From NCBI RefSeq assembly GCF_023008545.1, contig NZ_CP095397.1, forward strand, positions 1,054,001 to 1,118,000: DNA of 64,000 nt, written 5' to 3'. Positions within the stretch are counted from its first letter, which is position 1. Each line of letters starts with the position of its first letter. The notes under the pieces are model-generated. The model was not told the origin of the DNA. It searched no databases and was given only the letters and a program-made list of their open reading frames with translations. Shown one piece after another: positions 46,276 to 54,583 of this stretch. Source of the stretch: Natribaculum luteum (GTDB lineage: Archaea > Halobacteriota > Halobacteria > Halobacteriales > Natrialbaceae). Both the position numbers and the translations under genes were made by a program.

Positions 46276-47475
46276 TCACAGTTTGTGCCACGCGTCGTCG
46301 TCGTCCGAGTCGGGAAGCGACTCCGACGGCTCGTCGGCCGCGCCGAAGAGATCGGACGACGGAGAGTCGCCGTCGGTCCCGGAGAGTCGGTCGTGGTCGA
46401 ACTCGACGCCAGAACCGTCCTGGTGGCTGTCGATTTGGATCTCGGGCCAGGCCGTCCCCTCCCAGGTGCCCTGGTCGCTGTAGTAGTAGACCACGTCGTC
46501 GCTGACGACCGCGAACAACCCGCGTTGCCGGTCGTGCACGACGCGCTCGTTGGTGTCGATCGCGACGTCGACGACGTCCTCCAGGGTGTCGAGTTCGATC
46601 TGGTGGTCGCCGATCCACATCGGAATTCGGCCACGGGAGATCCACTCCGCGTACCGTCGTTCGTGGACTGCCCGGCGTGCCGACTCGACGTCGACGTCCG
46701 CTCGAGTGTAGACGAACGCGGCAGCACCGAACGATCCCACCGCGAGTACCCCCAGCAAGCCGACGAGCGCGGGATTTGGCGACTCGGTCACCTCGACCTC
46801 GGCGGTCTGGGGGTGACTCCGTTCTGCAGAGAGCCCTCCGTCGAACCAGTAGGCGTCGTCGGTGACGTGAAGCGTCGTCGACGACGTCAGGTTCCCCGCG
46901 TTCGACCCGGTATCGTACGCCGTCCGCACGTCGACCGAGGTCGTCACCGACCCCACGCCGGCGAGCTCGCGCTCGAGCGTGCGCTTTCGCTGGGCGATCG
47001 GTTCGACGTCCAGGGACGTCGACGACGTCCCCACGCCGTCTTCGACGCTCGCCGTCGCTCGCTCCTCGACGTGAACGTCTTCCCAGAACACCTCGCCGTT
47101 TCGGACCGCTTCGAATCGCACTGTGATCTCGTGGACGACCTTCGTCTCGTCGGTCGGGACAGCCGTCCGCGGCGCGAGGGTCACCGACGGCGACGCGTTC
47201 AGCAGGTAGACGGGATTGTTCTCGAGGTCCGATCCTCCTCGCCAGGTCCCGTCGTCCCAGAACCCGCTCTCGACGACCTCGGCGCGCGTGTCGACGTCGG
47301 TCGCGACGCGCTCCTGGCCGACCTCTTGCGTGACGGTCGTCGTCGACGGCGTCGCGACGACCCACCCTGCAGCAGCGACGGAGAGCACCCCGACGGCGAC
47401 CAGCGCGATCAACAGCGACCGACCGTGTCTGGCGATCAGCAGATCGACACGTGGATTCTCGATCACGTCACTCAC
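46276..47475 (-). CDS. DUF5305-domain membrane protein
   Basis: 399 aa. First membrane helix ~19-41 (SLLIALVAVGVLSVAAAGWV), extracytoplasmic beta-rich domain ~45-235 (VYLLNASPSVTLAPRT ... TLHVTDDAYWFDGGLS), second helix ~241-262, then a cytoplasmic part ending in an acidic tail. DUF5305 proteins are typically encoded next to signal peptidase I and DUF1102 proteins, exactly as here. A role in assembly or anchoring of the surface fibre is inferred. Confidence 0.75.
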   Translation of the reverse strand: MSDVIENPRVDLLIARHGRSLLIALVAVGVLSVAAAGWVVATPSTTTVTQEVGQERVATDVDTRAEVVESGFWDDGTWRGGSDLENNPVYLLNASPSVTLAPRTAVPTDETKVVHEITVRFEAVRNGEVFWEDVHVEERATASVEDGVGTSSTSLDVEPIAQRKRTLERELAGVGSVTTSVDVRTAYDTGSNAGNLTSSTTLHVTDDAYWFDGGLSAERSHPQTAEVEVTESPNPALVGLLGVLAVGSFGAAAFVYTRADVDVESARRAVHERRYAEWISRGRIPMWIGDHQIELDTLEDVVDVAIDTNERVVHDRQRGLFAVVSDDVVYYYSDQGTWEGTAWPEIQIDSHQDGSGVEFDHDRLSGTDGDSPSSDLFGAADEPSESLPDSDDDDAWHKL

Positions 47476-47620
47476 CTCTCGAGCGTCGCCTGCCGTCGAC
47501 CGGCGTCGACACGTGATCGACCGTCCGTAACGCGACGTCCCCCGACCGGTCCGATCCCGTGTCGTTCATCGGTTCGTGTGTGTTTCCAAACAGTATAGTC
47601 ATGGTGGTTCTTCGATGTCG

Positions 47621-48790
47621 TCACCGCCATCGCCGCAGTTTTCGCTCGATTCGAGTCGACAGTGGGACGTGGTCGCCAGCACTTCGAAGCCGCAGGTCGC
47701 CACCGCCGAACACCGCGAGGACGACGGCGACGGTGACGCCGACGACGACCGCGTCGACCGCAGCGATCGCGACGAGCGGGTGAACCGCGTGGAGCCGCCC
47801 GAGAACCGACGGCGGCAACACGGCGAGATAACGGTATTCGCCGACGTGGCGAACGTAGTCGCCGGTCTCGTCGGGGGCGGTCAGCGTGACCGTCACCGTC
47901 GTCGTCGTGCGACTGCCGACGGTCACTCGCCCAGGATCGACCGCGACACCCTCGCTTTCGGCCTCGAGGACGACCACTACCGGGACGAATCCGGCGTTGT
48001 CGACGGTCCGCGACAGCTCGGTCGTCTCGCCGGGGGCAACGATCTGTGGGTCGTCGGTCGGATCGTCGGTGCTCACGAGGCCGTACTCCGTGACGCCCGA
48101 CGGGGCCACCATCGCCGCGGTCGCGACCGTGACGAGGACGACTACAATCACCCCGAGTGTCGCACGCAACGCGAGCACGTGCTCCCGGGACGTCGACCGA
48201 CTCGTCTGTCGCTGTGTCGGTCCTAACCGATCGAGCAGGAGGCCGACGCCCAGCAGCGCGACTCCGAGCCCGACCAGCAGCGATCCCAGGTCGTCACTCG
48301 AGGCAGAAGTCGTCAGCCCGACCGTCGACGCCAGGATACCGTACCCCGACTCGAGGACGCCGTGGATCCCCATGATGACGGCCCCGAGATGAGGGATCGT
48401 CACGACCTCACCGTTTATCTGCAACGCGACGGCGACGATCTGGGCGTCCGACACGGGGGGTTCGCCGCCGTCCTGGTCGGTGAAGGGGTTCGCGTCCCCC
48501 TTCGTGACGTACCCCTCGTCGGTGACGCCGACGACGCGGTGAGTCGTCAGCCCGCCGCCGTGGAGTTCGTCCGCGTCGAAGACGACGACGTCGCCCTCCT
48601 CGATCGGTCCGGCGACGACGCCGGGGATCGCGACGAAGCCGTCGCCGGCGTCCATCGTCGGCTCCATGCTGCCCGTCGCGACGTACCCCAGCAAGATCGG
48701 CTGGCCGAGCACCTGTCCGAGGACGAGCAAGACGACGACCGCGGCGACGACGAGACCGACCGCTCGGCGTGCGATCGTCCCGCCCGTCAT
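47621..48790 (-). CDS. Signal peptidase I (SipW/ER type) with long C-terminal extracytoplasmic extension
   Basis: 389 aa. Catalytic core in the first ~150 residues: helix ~8-30, Ser in ATGSMEPTMDAGD (~37-49), GDVVVFD (~65-71), His in LTTHRVVGV (~79-87), and TKGDANPFTDQD (~95-106) with the Asp. His instead of Lys makes it the archaeal/eukaryotic/SipW type. After ~150 come further helices (~165-190, 210-232), an Ig-like lumenal stretch (~235-330) and a final helix (~340-365). The fusion is twice the usual size and suggests a peptidase dedicated to neighbouring substrates. Confidence 0.85.
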   Translation of the reverse strand: MTGGTIARRAVGLVVAAVVVLLVLGQVLGQPILLGYVATGSMEPTMDAGDGFVAIPGVVAGPIEEGDVVVFDADELHGGGLTTHRVVGVTDEGYVTKGDANPFTDQDGGEPPVSDAQIVAVALQINGEVVTIPHLGAVIMGIHGVLESGYGILASTVGLTTSASSDDLGSLLVGLGVALLGVGLLLDRLGPTQRQTSRSTSREHVLALRATLGVIVVVLVTVATAAMVAPSGVTEYGLVSTDDPTDDPQIVAPGETTELSRTVDNAGFVPVVVVLEAESEGVAVDPGRVTVGSRTTTTVTVTLTAPDETGDYVRHVGEYRYLAVLPPSVLGRLHAVHPLVAIAAVDAVVVGVTVAVVLAVFGGGDLRLRSAGDHVPLSTRIERKLRRWR

Positions 48791-48957
48791 ACTCGGTCGA
48801 ACCCCCCACGCATGGTCGATATTTCGCGTCTGCCGGTCGACGTGACGTCGCGTGCACCTGCCAACGTAACTTCTCCAGATACCCTACATGTCACTCGGAG
48901 CGAGAGGGGTCTAAGGTTTACGGCCGTTCGACGTGGTACGGTCCTCGAATCGACGTC

Positions 48958-50091
48958 TCACCGCCCGAGTCGGCGGGACACCGCCCCCAGCAAGAACAGC
49001 GAGGCGACCATCGCCGGTGGGACGACCGCCACCACGGTCGCACTCGCCAGTTCGCGATTGCCGACCGAGACACTCGATTCGACGACCGTGACCGTCCCCG
49101 CGTCGACGCCGTCGACCGCGACGTCGTAGGTTCCGGGCTCGGTGGGTCGCCACTCGAACGTCACCGTCGTCGCCTCGCCGGGCGAGAGCGCGAACGCGTG
49201 GGTGTCGACGACGGCCCCGCCGACCGCGAGTTCGCCCGTCGCCTCGAGCGAGGCGTTGCCCTCGTTTTCGAACGTGGCTGTCACGACGATCGACTCGCCG
49301 GGCGGGATTCGGTCTGCTGCGAGCGTGACGTCGGTCACCGCGACGTCGGGGTGCGAGACGACCACCGTCCGAAAGACGCCACCGACGCCGACCCTGACCG
49401 ACCCCGTTCGGACTATCGGCCGTTCGAACGCGACCGTCTCGGTCTCGCCCGGCCTGACGGTCACCACCTGCTCGTCGACGACCCGCCCGTCGACGGTCAG
49501 TTCGGCGATCGTCGTCCTCGTCACGTCGTCGTCGTCGTTCGCGTAGGTCGCCCGCACCGTCACGGCGTCGCCGGGATCGAGGACGGTCGGCGACACCTCG
49601 AGGTCCGTCACCTCGAGCGACGACGAGGCGTCGTCCTCGTCGTCGTCCGCGTACCGGACGTGAACCGAAAACGACTCGCTCGCGTCCGTCGCGACGTGCG
49701 TATCGACCGCGACGCCGACGGCAGCCGTGTCGCCGGCTGACAGCTCGAGCGGACTCGAGGCGTCGATCGTCGCAGTCGGGTCGCTCCCCCGGTAGAACGC
49801 CACCCCCGCCACCTCGTGGTCGATCCACACCGCCCCAACGTCGTCGGTCGCCGTGATCGTGAACACCGCGTTCGCAGTCGTCACCGCGTCGTCGTTGAGC
49901 CGCTCGAAGTCGACCTCGAGTTCGCCGCTCTCGAGCGTGGCGTACGTGCCGTTCGACGAGGACGAGGGCTCGAGGACGACCGCACCGGTGGCGTCGTGCT
50001 CGAGGGGGATCGCGGCGGTCGGAGCCGCGAGACCGAGTGTAAGAACGAGGGCGACGACGAGAGTAGGTTTGAGCGGGGACACGTTGTTCAC
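48958..50091 (-). CDS. Secreted CARDB/DUF1102-like surface protein with C-terminal membrane anchor
   Basis: 377 aa from GTG (NNVSPLKPTLVVALVL). Signal peptide ~1-27; a DUF1102-like beta domain (~50-150, WIDHEVAGVAFYRGSD ... FSVHVRYADDD); two CARDB-type modules (~155-250 and ~255-340, PGESIVVTATFENEGNASLEATGEL); a final transmembrane helix (~350-372) with RRLGR. Probably part of a surface fibre or its anchor. Same strand and close spacing to the DUF1102 gene upstream and signal peptidase downstream. Confidence 0.7.
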   Translation of the reverse strand: MNNVSPLKPTLVVALVLTLGLAAPTAAIPLEHDATGAVVLEPSSSSNGTYATLESGELEVDFERLNDDAVTTANAVFTITATDDVGAVWIDHEVAGVAFYRGSDPTATIDASSPLELSAGDTAAVGVAVDTHVATDASESFSVHVRYADDDEDDASSSLEVTDLEVSPTVLDPGDAVTVRATYANDDDDVTRTTIAELTVDGRVVDEQVVTVRPGETETVAFERPIVRTGSVRVGVGGVFRTVVVSHPDVAVTDVTLAADRIPPGESIVVTATFENEGNASLEATGELAVGGAVVDTHAFALSPGEATTVTFEWRPTEPGTYDVAVDGVDAGTVTVVESSVSVGNRELASATVVAVVPPAMVASLFLLGAVSRRLGR

Positions 50092-50162
50092 CTGCTGAGG
50101 GATCGGAAAGCGGTTCCGTACTCGAAGGAAAAATCAACTAGCCGAATTAAGCGACACAGACG

Positions 50163-50702
50163 TTACGAACTCTCTTCAGCGTGGATGGTAACATCAGTAT
50201 TCCCGTCTGCAGTGTAGGAGTCGTCGGTATCCACGATAACATCGATGTTTGTAGAGTCGCTTCCGGAAAGCGGCTCATGGTCGTTCACGTTGAACGTGAC
50301 TTTTGCCCCGTCGAGCGTGATAGTCGTCGAATCGCCTGCGAGAGTGTCACTCTCGTTACTAACACTGATATCAACAGTGCTTTCTCCCTGGTTCTGGATC
50401 TCAACTAATTGATTAAGCGTGGTCGTCGCATTCTCGTTGAAGCCACTACCACCAAAATCGGTTGTACCATTTTGACCGAGGTCAAACGTGAGTGATCCAT
50501 CACTATCGTTGGAAATGTAGGCACTTCCTTTGTAGTCGTCACCGGGAGTGATCGCGAGGTACGCATCCGCGTCACCAGCCGTTTCAACACTCACACCACG
50601 ATCCGCCTCGACGGTCGAGAACGCACCCGAACCGACGACGGCTCCGCCGATAGCGATGATCAATCCGAGTCCGATCAGAACGTTCTTGCGATTTGTTCTC
50701 AT
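50163..50702 (-). CDS. DUF1102 (TasA/camelysin-like) secreted protein 1
   Basis: 179 aa. Signal peptide ~6-27 ending GSGAFSTVEADRGVSVETAG, the signature of haloarchaeal DUF1102 proteins, followed by AYLAITP and a beta-sandwich rich in Asn/Ser/Thr/Asp. No cysteine. It is a candidate substrate of the signal peptidase at 47621-48790 and a candidate fibre subunit by analogy with TasA processed by SipW. First gene of the minus-strand surface operon. Confidence 0.75.
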   Translation of the reverse strand: MRTNRKNVLIGLGLIIAIGGAVVGSGAFSTVEADRGVSVETAGDADAYLAITPGDDYKGSAYISNDSDGSLTFDLGQNGTTDFGGSGFNENATTTLNQLVEIQNQGESTVDISVSNESDTLAGDSTTITLDGAKVTFNVNDHEPLSGSDSTNIDVIVDTDDSYTADGNTDVTIHAEESS

Positions 50703-50838
50703 GATTATGTATTACCTGTGTTTGTCCCGCACCGGCAACCGTATGCGTCGATTACCGGACGGCTTCTATCTCTATACTAGCGTCCTACCCACTTTGTATT
50801 GAGTAGCCAGAATCGCCGCACGGCGAGCGATACCTCCG

Positions 50839-50855
50839 TTCAAGCCCGTCTTGAA
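50839..50855. promoter_or_regulatory. Inverted repeat in the surface-locus divergent promoter
   Basis: TTCAAG-CCCGT-CTTGAA, a perfect 6-base dyad, lies between the divergent DUF1102 and winged-helix genes. A very similar dyad (TCAAGC-CCT-GCTTGA) precedes the giant pilin-like gene at 52526-52543. A shared operator is possible. Confidence 0.45.
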
Positions 50856-50929
50856 CGCTCGAGCGTCGCCACCGATCGACCCAAGACCAGCCTGAAAGAT
50901 ATGTGACAACGAACGACAGTACAGAACGC

Positions 50930-50938
50930 TTATACATC
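50930..50938 (+). promoter_or_regulatory. TATA-like promoter of the winged-helix membrane gene
   Basis: CTTATACAT lies ~28-36 bases before the ATG at 50966, fitting a near-leaderless transcript. Confidence 0.45.
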
Positions 50939-50965
50939 GATGCGCCCTAGTTCGGCGTAAGGGGG

Positions 50966-51502
50966 ATGGCGACGAAGTCCGAAAGCACGATCGAGCGGGG
51001 GGAGATCTTCGACCTGCTGAGTAACCACCGGCGGCGGTACGCCATCCACTACTGCAAGCGCGAGGACGAACCCGTCGAACTGGGCGACCTCGCCGAACAC
51101 GTCGCCGCCTGGGAACTCGACAAGGACGTCGCCGAACTCACCTCCGCCGAACGCAAGCGGGTGTACACGTCACTCCAGCAGACCCACCTGCCCACGCTCG
51201 AGCGCGCGGACATGATCGAGTTCGACGACCGAACGATCGAGTTGACCGACGAGGCGTCCGACCTCGAGGTGTACCTCGACGTCGTCCCCGGCGACTCGAT
51301 CCCGTGGGGGCTGTACTACCTCGGCCTGTCGGCGGTCGGATTCGTCGTGATGGCAGGCGTGTGGCTCGAGGTGGTGCCGACCGAGACAGTGCCGGCGGTC
51401 GGCTGGGCGACGCTCGTCGTCGGGCTGTTCGCGGCGTCGGCAGTCGTCCACGTGGTCCAGAACCGACGGATGCGACTCGGCGAGATGGAACGACCACCCT
51501 GA
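50966..51502 (+). CDS. DUF7344-type winged-helix membrane protein, probable local regulator
   Basis: 178 aa. The N-terminal winged helix (~10-95, EIFDLLSNHRRRYAIHYCKRED ... ERKRVYTSLQQTHLPTLERADMIEFDD) is followed by two transmembrane helices (~115-135 and ~141-162). Haloarchaeal proteins of this type often sit beside surface or signalling loci. Encoded between two DUF1102 genes and beside paired inverted repeats, it is the best candidate regulator of the surface locus. Confidence 0.7.
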   Translation: MATKSESTIERGEIFDLLSNHRRRYAIHYCKREDEPVELGDLAEHVAAWELDKDVAELTSAERKRVYTSLQQTHLPTLERADMIEFDDRTIELTDEASDLEVYLDVVPGDSIPWGLYYLGLSAVGFVVMAGVWLEVVPTETVPAVGWATLVVGLFAASAVVHVVQNRRMRLGEMERPP

Positions 51503-51597
51503 CACGAAGCCACGCTAGTCAAATCGATAGCACGTAAAGTTGACGCGCGGTATCACACGAACCCCACTCGAGATCCACACCAAACGCCAGTGACGAT

Positions 51598-52143
51598 ATG
51601 AAGACGATCACGAAACTCGGACTCGGACTCCTCGTCGTCGGAGCAGCCGTACTCGTTACGTCGAGTGGTGCGTTCGACTCGCTGTCTGCTGACCGTGGAA
51701 TTGGCGTCGAGACCGCACCCGACGCGGACGCGTACGTGGGACTCGAGTACCCCGAAGCCGATCAAGCGCGAACGATTCGACTGGAAAGCAGCACCGCAGA
51801 TAGCGGTGGCTTCTGTGTTTTGTATTCCTGTGACCCCTATCGCTACGACGATGTCGACGTCGTCGTGATCACGGACCAAACGGCGTCGGGAAATCTCGCC
51901 GTCGAGGACCTCACTGTCGTTTCAACTGGCGACGACGTGACAGCCGCGATCAATGAGGAATACGGGGAGAACAGTCTGAGAGTCGTCAGAGGGGACTTCG
52001 AGTGTCAGGTGGATCCCGTCTTCTTAGGCTACGGAACCCAGCAGGCAGCCACCGCGACGCTGACGATATCGCTCGAGGCAAGCGACGGGTCGTTTTCGAC
52101 CACGCTCGAGCGGGAAGTCACCGTCGAATGCGTGCCCGATTGA
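51598..52143 (+). CDS. DUF1102 (TasA/camelysin-like) secreted protein 2
   Basis: 181 aa. Signal peptide ~5-25, then SSGAFDSLSADRGIGVETAP and DADAYVGLEYP: the same signature as the protein at 50163-50702, but with a different body. It has four cysteines (CVLYSC ~79-84, FEC ~138, VEC ~178) that could form extracytoplasmic disulfides. Encoded on the opposite strand to the other surface genes. TGA stop at 52141; a repeat begins 17 bases later. Confidence 0.72.
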   Translation: MKTITKLGLGLLVVGAAVLVTSSGAFDSLSADRGIGVETAPDADAYVGLEYPEADQARTIRLESSTADSGGFCVLYSCDPYRYDDVDVVVITDQTASGNLAVEDLTVVSTGDDVTAAINEEYGENSLRVVRGDFECQVDPVFLGYGTQQAATATLTISLEASDGSFSTTLEREVTVECVPD

Positions 52144-52159
52144 TAGCCAGTGATCCGTC

Positions 52160-52242
52160 TGACACGGTCTGCTGTAACGATTTACCGGCGATCGCTCGAA
52201 GGGGGCTGCGATCACCAGTAAAGTATCACAACAACCGTATGA
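52160..52242. repeat. Palindromic MITE-like element, copy I
   Basis: 83 bp with TGA at both edges. Ends CACGGTCTGCTGTAACG and, on the opposite strand, TACGGTTGTTGTGATAC. Inner stem GGCGATCG/CGATCACC. Belongs to the same sub-type as copies E, F and G. Confidence 0.75.
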
Positions 52243-52351
52243 CAATACTGAGATCGATATTATCCGAAACAACGGCGGATCCAACGTCACGGTGCCGAGT
52301 GGTGGCGACAACAGTCGATATTTGCGCAGGAAGGCAACTGTCGCGGCGTAA
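52238..52351 (+). pseudogene. Possible remnant of a pilin-like coding sequence
   Basis: An open stretch without start reads YDNTEIDIIRNNGGSNVTVP then SGGDNSRYLRRKATVAA and a stop. The first half resembles the beta-rich head of haloarchaeal pilins or surface proteins. It begins exactly at the right edge of repeat copy I, so an older gene end may have been cut by the repeat. Weak; could be chance. Confidence 0.25.
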
Positions 52352-52525
52352 CGGCCACGGAAGAACACTTCGGCGACGCTCATCTCCGACTGCAATCAAA
52401 ATGGTCTACCAGAAGAAAGTGGGTCGCCAAGAAGTGGCAGGCCACCGGTAGCAAAACCAACAACGAGACCGATCGGAGTTTGCGATCTATCTGGTATCAC
52501 AGCCGAGGGTCGGACGTGGACTTCG

Positions 52526-52543
52526 TTTCAAGCCCTGCTTGAC
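52526..52543. promoter_or_regulatory. Inverted repeat upstream of the giant pilin-like gene
   Basis: TCAAGC-CCT-GCTTGA lies ~40-55 bases before the TATA box. Compare TTCAAG-CCCGT-CTTGAA at 50839-50855. Confidence 0.45.
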
Positions 52544-52581
52544 GCCATCTGTGTATTGCTGAAATCATAATATATCGTCAC

Positions 52582-52591
52582 AGTATATATA
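52582..52591 (+). promoter_or_regulatory. Strong TATA box of the giant pilin-like gene
   Basis: A TATATATAAG run after CACAG, ~28-38 bases before the ATG at 52620. The surrounding ~60 bases are unusually AT-rich. Confidence 0.55.
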
Positions 52592-52619
52592 AGAAGACTG
52601 TATATGTGGAAGTAATAAA

Positions 52620-52881
52620 ATGGTCCTCGGGACAGATTTCGGTAGCGACGACCCTTCCGAACGTGGGGCTGCACCCCTGCTTGGAATCGTACTGCTCTTC
52701 GGGATGGTGTTTATCGGTGTCACCCTCCTGTTTATTACAGGTACTGCACTGCTCGATTCGCTCGAAAGCGAGGGAAACGCAGAGCGGGCACACCAGTACA
52801 TGAGCCAGACGGACAAGGTGCTTTCGACGGCGGCGGTCACCGAAAGCGTTCACCAGCTCGACGTCCCACCAGGTGCTGATA
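52620..52881 (+). pseudogene. 5' fragment of a giant pilin-like surface protein gene (interrupted by IS)
   Basis: About 87 codons before the insertion. After SERG comes AAPLLGIVLLFGMVFIGVTL (~17-36), a class III (pilin-like) signal helix, then QYMSQTDKVLSTAAVTESV as in the haloarchaeal DUF7289 type. The frame enters IS630-family sequence at TA 52880-52881. The missing remainder is the fragment at 55398-58313. Read-through into the IS would end at 52994. Confidence 0.75.
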
Positions 52882-52882
52882 C

Positions 52883-53141
52883 TCACGGACATAAGTACGT
52901 AAAGACATCTGGCACGTTGATCTCGTCCAGTGCACAGAGAGCAGCATCACGAAGTTCGTCAAGCGTTTCGAATAGGCGGTTGCCGAGTGATTGATCGAGT
53001 TGTCGCCAGCACTCTTCCGCGGGGTTCAGCTCTGGTGAACCCCGCGGAAGGTAACACAGTTCGATCGGAGTACCTTCAACGAACTCTTGGACTCTGTTCG
53101 CCGTGAAATACGAGGCGTTGTCGAGGACAACGCAGATTTTC
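52883..53141 (-). pseudogene. IS630 transposase, C-terminal part (cut by ISH6)
   Basis: Encodes CVVLDNASYFTANRVQEF, then CYLPRGSPELNPAEECWRQL and ends FTYLCP. It holds the second Asp (LDNAS) and the final Glu (PELNPAEE) of the DDE triad. The first Asp lies in the part at 54584-54866. The stop is within a few bases of the IS end, as is usual in this family. Confidence 0.8.
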
Positions 53142-54583
53142 GGTCGTGTCCCAAACTCGTCTAGAGTCGTAACTGACTCCTGTGGAAACAGGGTCACCTC
53201 TGGTATCCACCCCGAAGTGACCCATGCACGCCACAATCGACGCGCAAGTCACGGTTAGTATCGACTTAGACAAAACGCTACCGCTTGCCACTCTCGCTGA
53301 ATCTTTTACAGAGCTTCACCTCGAGGCGACGATCCTCGAGGAGCTTGTCAAAAGCCTCGACGAGCGCCTCGTCGAGGCGTACTGTGGGGAGAAGCACGCG
53401 CGCGGAAACGGCGATCGCCGTTTCCAGCGCGCCGGAACCTCAACACGAACAGCTGTGACAACCGCAGGAGAGCACGAATTCACCCTTCATCACGTCAAAG
53501 ATACCGCTGCCACCGGTGACAATCCTACCTACTTCCGCCCTCTCGAAGATCTCATCAAATTCGACGGGCAGCGCATCTATCAAGAGGATATTTCACTCCA
53601 GAGTACCGAACTCGCTACGTCGCTCAGCTTTCGTGATGCCGTCGCCCACGGCGACGGCTTCACTCCGATGCCTTCGAGAACGACGATCAACCGCCGAGTC
53701 CGTGAGTACGGCAGCAAACTCGGTGACTTCGTTCGTGATCGGCTTCCTGGGACGAATGCAGACACTGTCGTTCCTGACGGAACGAAGTGTCATAGCCAGG
53801 ACGATCACTGCACGTACCACGACGTCAACGTCACTCTCGGACAGATCACCGAAGACAACGCGGAAACCACGCTCTTAGACGTCAATGTCAACGAGCCGTG
53901 GGACGATACAGCAGAAGATCTCGAAGAGAACGAGGCGATCACTGACGACGCGACGGTCGTCAGTGACGCCGAGGAATCCCTCGTCGACGCCTTCGAGACC
54001 AGCTATCGATCTCATCAGCTCGATCTCGTTCATGTCGGTCGAACGCTTGGATACAAGCTGTGGAAGGACGGTACCTTTTCGCTCGAAACGCGGAAAGCGA
54101 TCGCCTCAGACGTCACAAACGACTTGTTCCATCTGAAAAACTCGGTTGCGCTCCATGCACCGAGGAATGAGCGTTTGGCGATCCGCGAGCGGATCGCCCA
54201 AACGCTCGAGAACCTCACGAAGGAGGCGTGGCGCTTAGAGCAACAGGACTCTCCAAAAGCAGCGGCGTACCTCCGAAAATGGGCAGAAGCAACCGTCACG
54301 TTCGCCGAACTCGCACTCGAGGGACAAGAGGTTCTGTGGACGTCGAACGTGGTCGAACGAGCCATGGGCGAAATCTCGAAGCGGTGTAAAAACCAGTGGA
54401 TGAGATGGACAGAGTCCGGCTTAGAATCGCTCCTCTGGCTCAATCTCGTGAGATATGCCGAGTCCGAGCAGTTCGCGGCGTTCGCCGACGAACTGCTCGA
54501 GCGTTCAGCCAAAACAGCCATCACATTGGAGGTGTCAGTTGACGCTACCAGAGGCGAACTCTAGACGAGTTTGTGACGGGACC
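53142..54583 (+). mobile_element. ISH6-type insertion sequence
   Basis: 1442 bp with inverted ends GGTCGTGTCCCAAACTCGTC and, on the other strand, GGTCCCGTCACAAACTCGTC (then TAGAGT in both). An exact 8-bp duplication AGATTTTC lies at 53134-53141 and 54584-54591. Length, ends and duplication agree with what is known of ISH6. It inserted into the IS630 transposase gene and is therefore the younger event. Confidence 0.9.
53224..54564 (+). CDS. ISH6-family transposase
   Basis: 446 aa, apparently intact. Begins MHATIDAQVTVSIDLDKTLP. Acidic candidates of a DDE site include VVPDGTKCHSQD (~181-192), and the C-terminal VLWTSNVVERAMGEISKRCK with conserved Glu (~380). The gene fills almost the whole element and reads away from the IS630 transposase frames. 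Confidence 0.9.
   Translation: MHATIDAQVTVSIDLDKTLPLATLAESFTELHLEATILEELVKSLDERLVEAYCGEKHARGNGDRRFQRAGTSTRTAVTTAGEHEFTLHHVKDTAATGDNPTYFRPLEDLIKFDGQRIYQEDISLQSTELATSLSFRDAVAHGDGFTPMPSRTTINRRVREYGSKLGDFVRDRLPGTNADTVVPDGTKCHSQDDHCTYHDVNVTLGQITEDNAETTLLDVNVNEPWDDTAEDLEENEAITDDATVVSDAEESLVDAFETSYRSHQLDLVHVGRTLGYKLWKDGTFSLETRKAIASDVTNDLFHLKNSVALHAPRNERLAIRERIAQTLENLTKEAWRLEQQDSPKAAAYLRKWAEATVTFAELALEGQEVLWTSNVVERAMGEISKRCKNQWMRWTESGLESLLWLNLVRYAESEQFAAFADELLERSAKTAITLEVSVDATRGEL

Noticed and set aside
52002-52451. 149-codon frame after the second DUF1102 gene
   Set aside because: Overlaps the DUF1102 end and runs through repeat copy I; basic, low-plausibility translation.
53224-54564. ISH6 transposase as a cargo or defence gene
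   Set aside because: Exact inverted ends and an 8-bp duplication surround it; it is a plain transposase.
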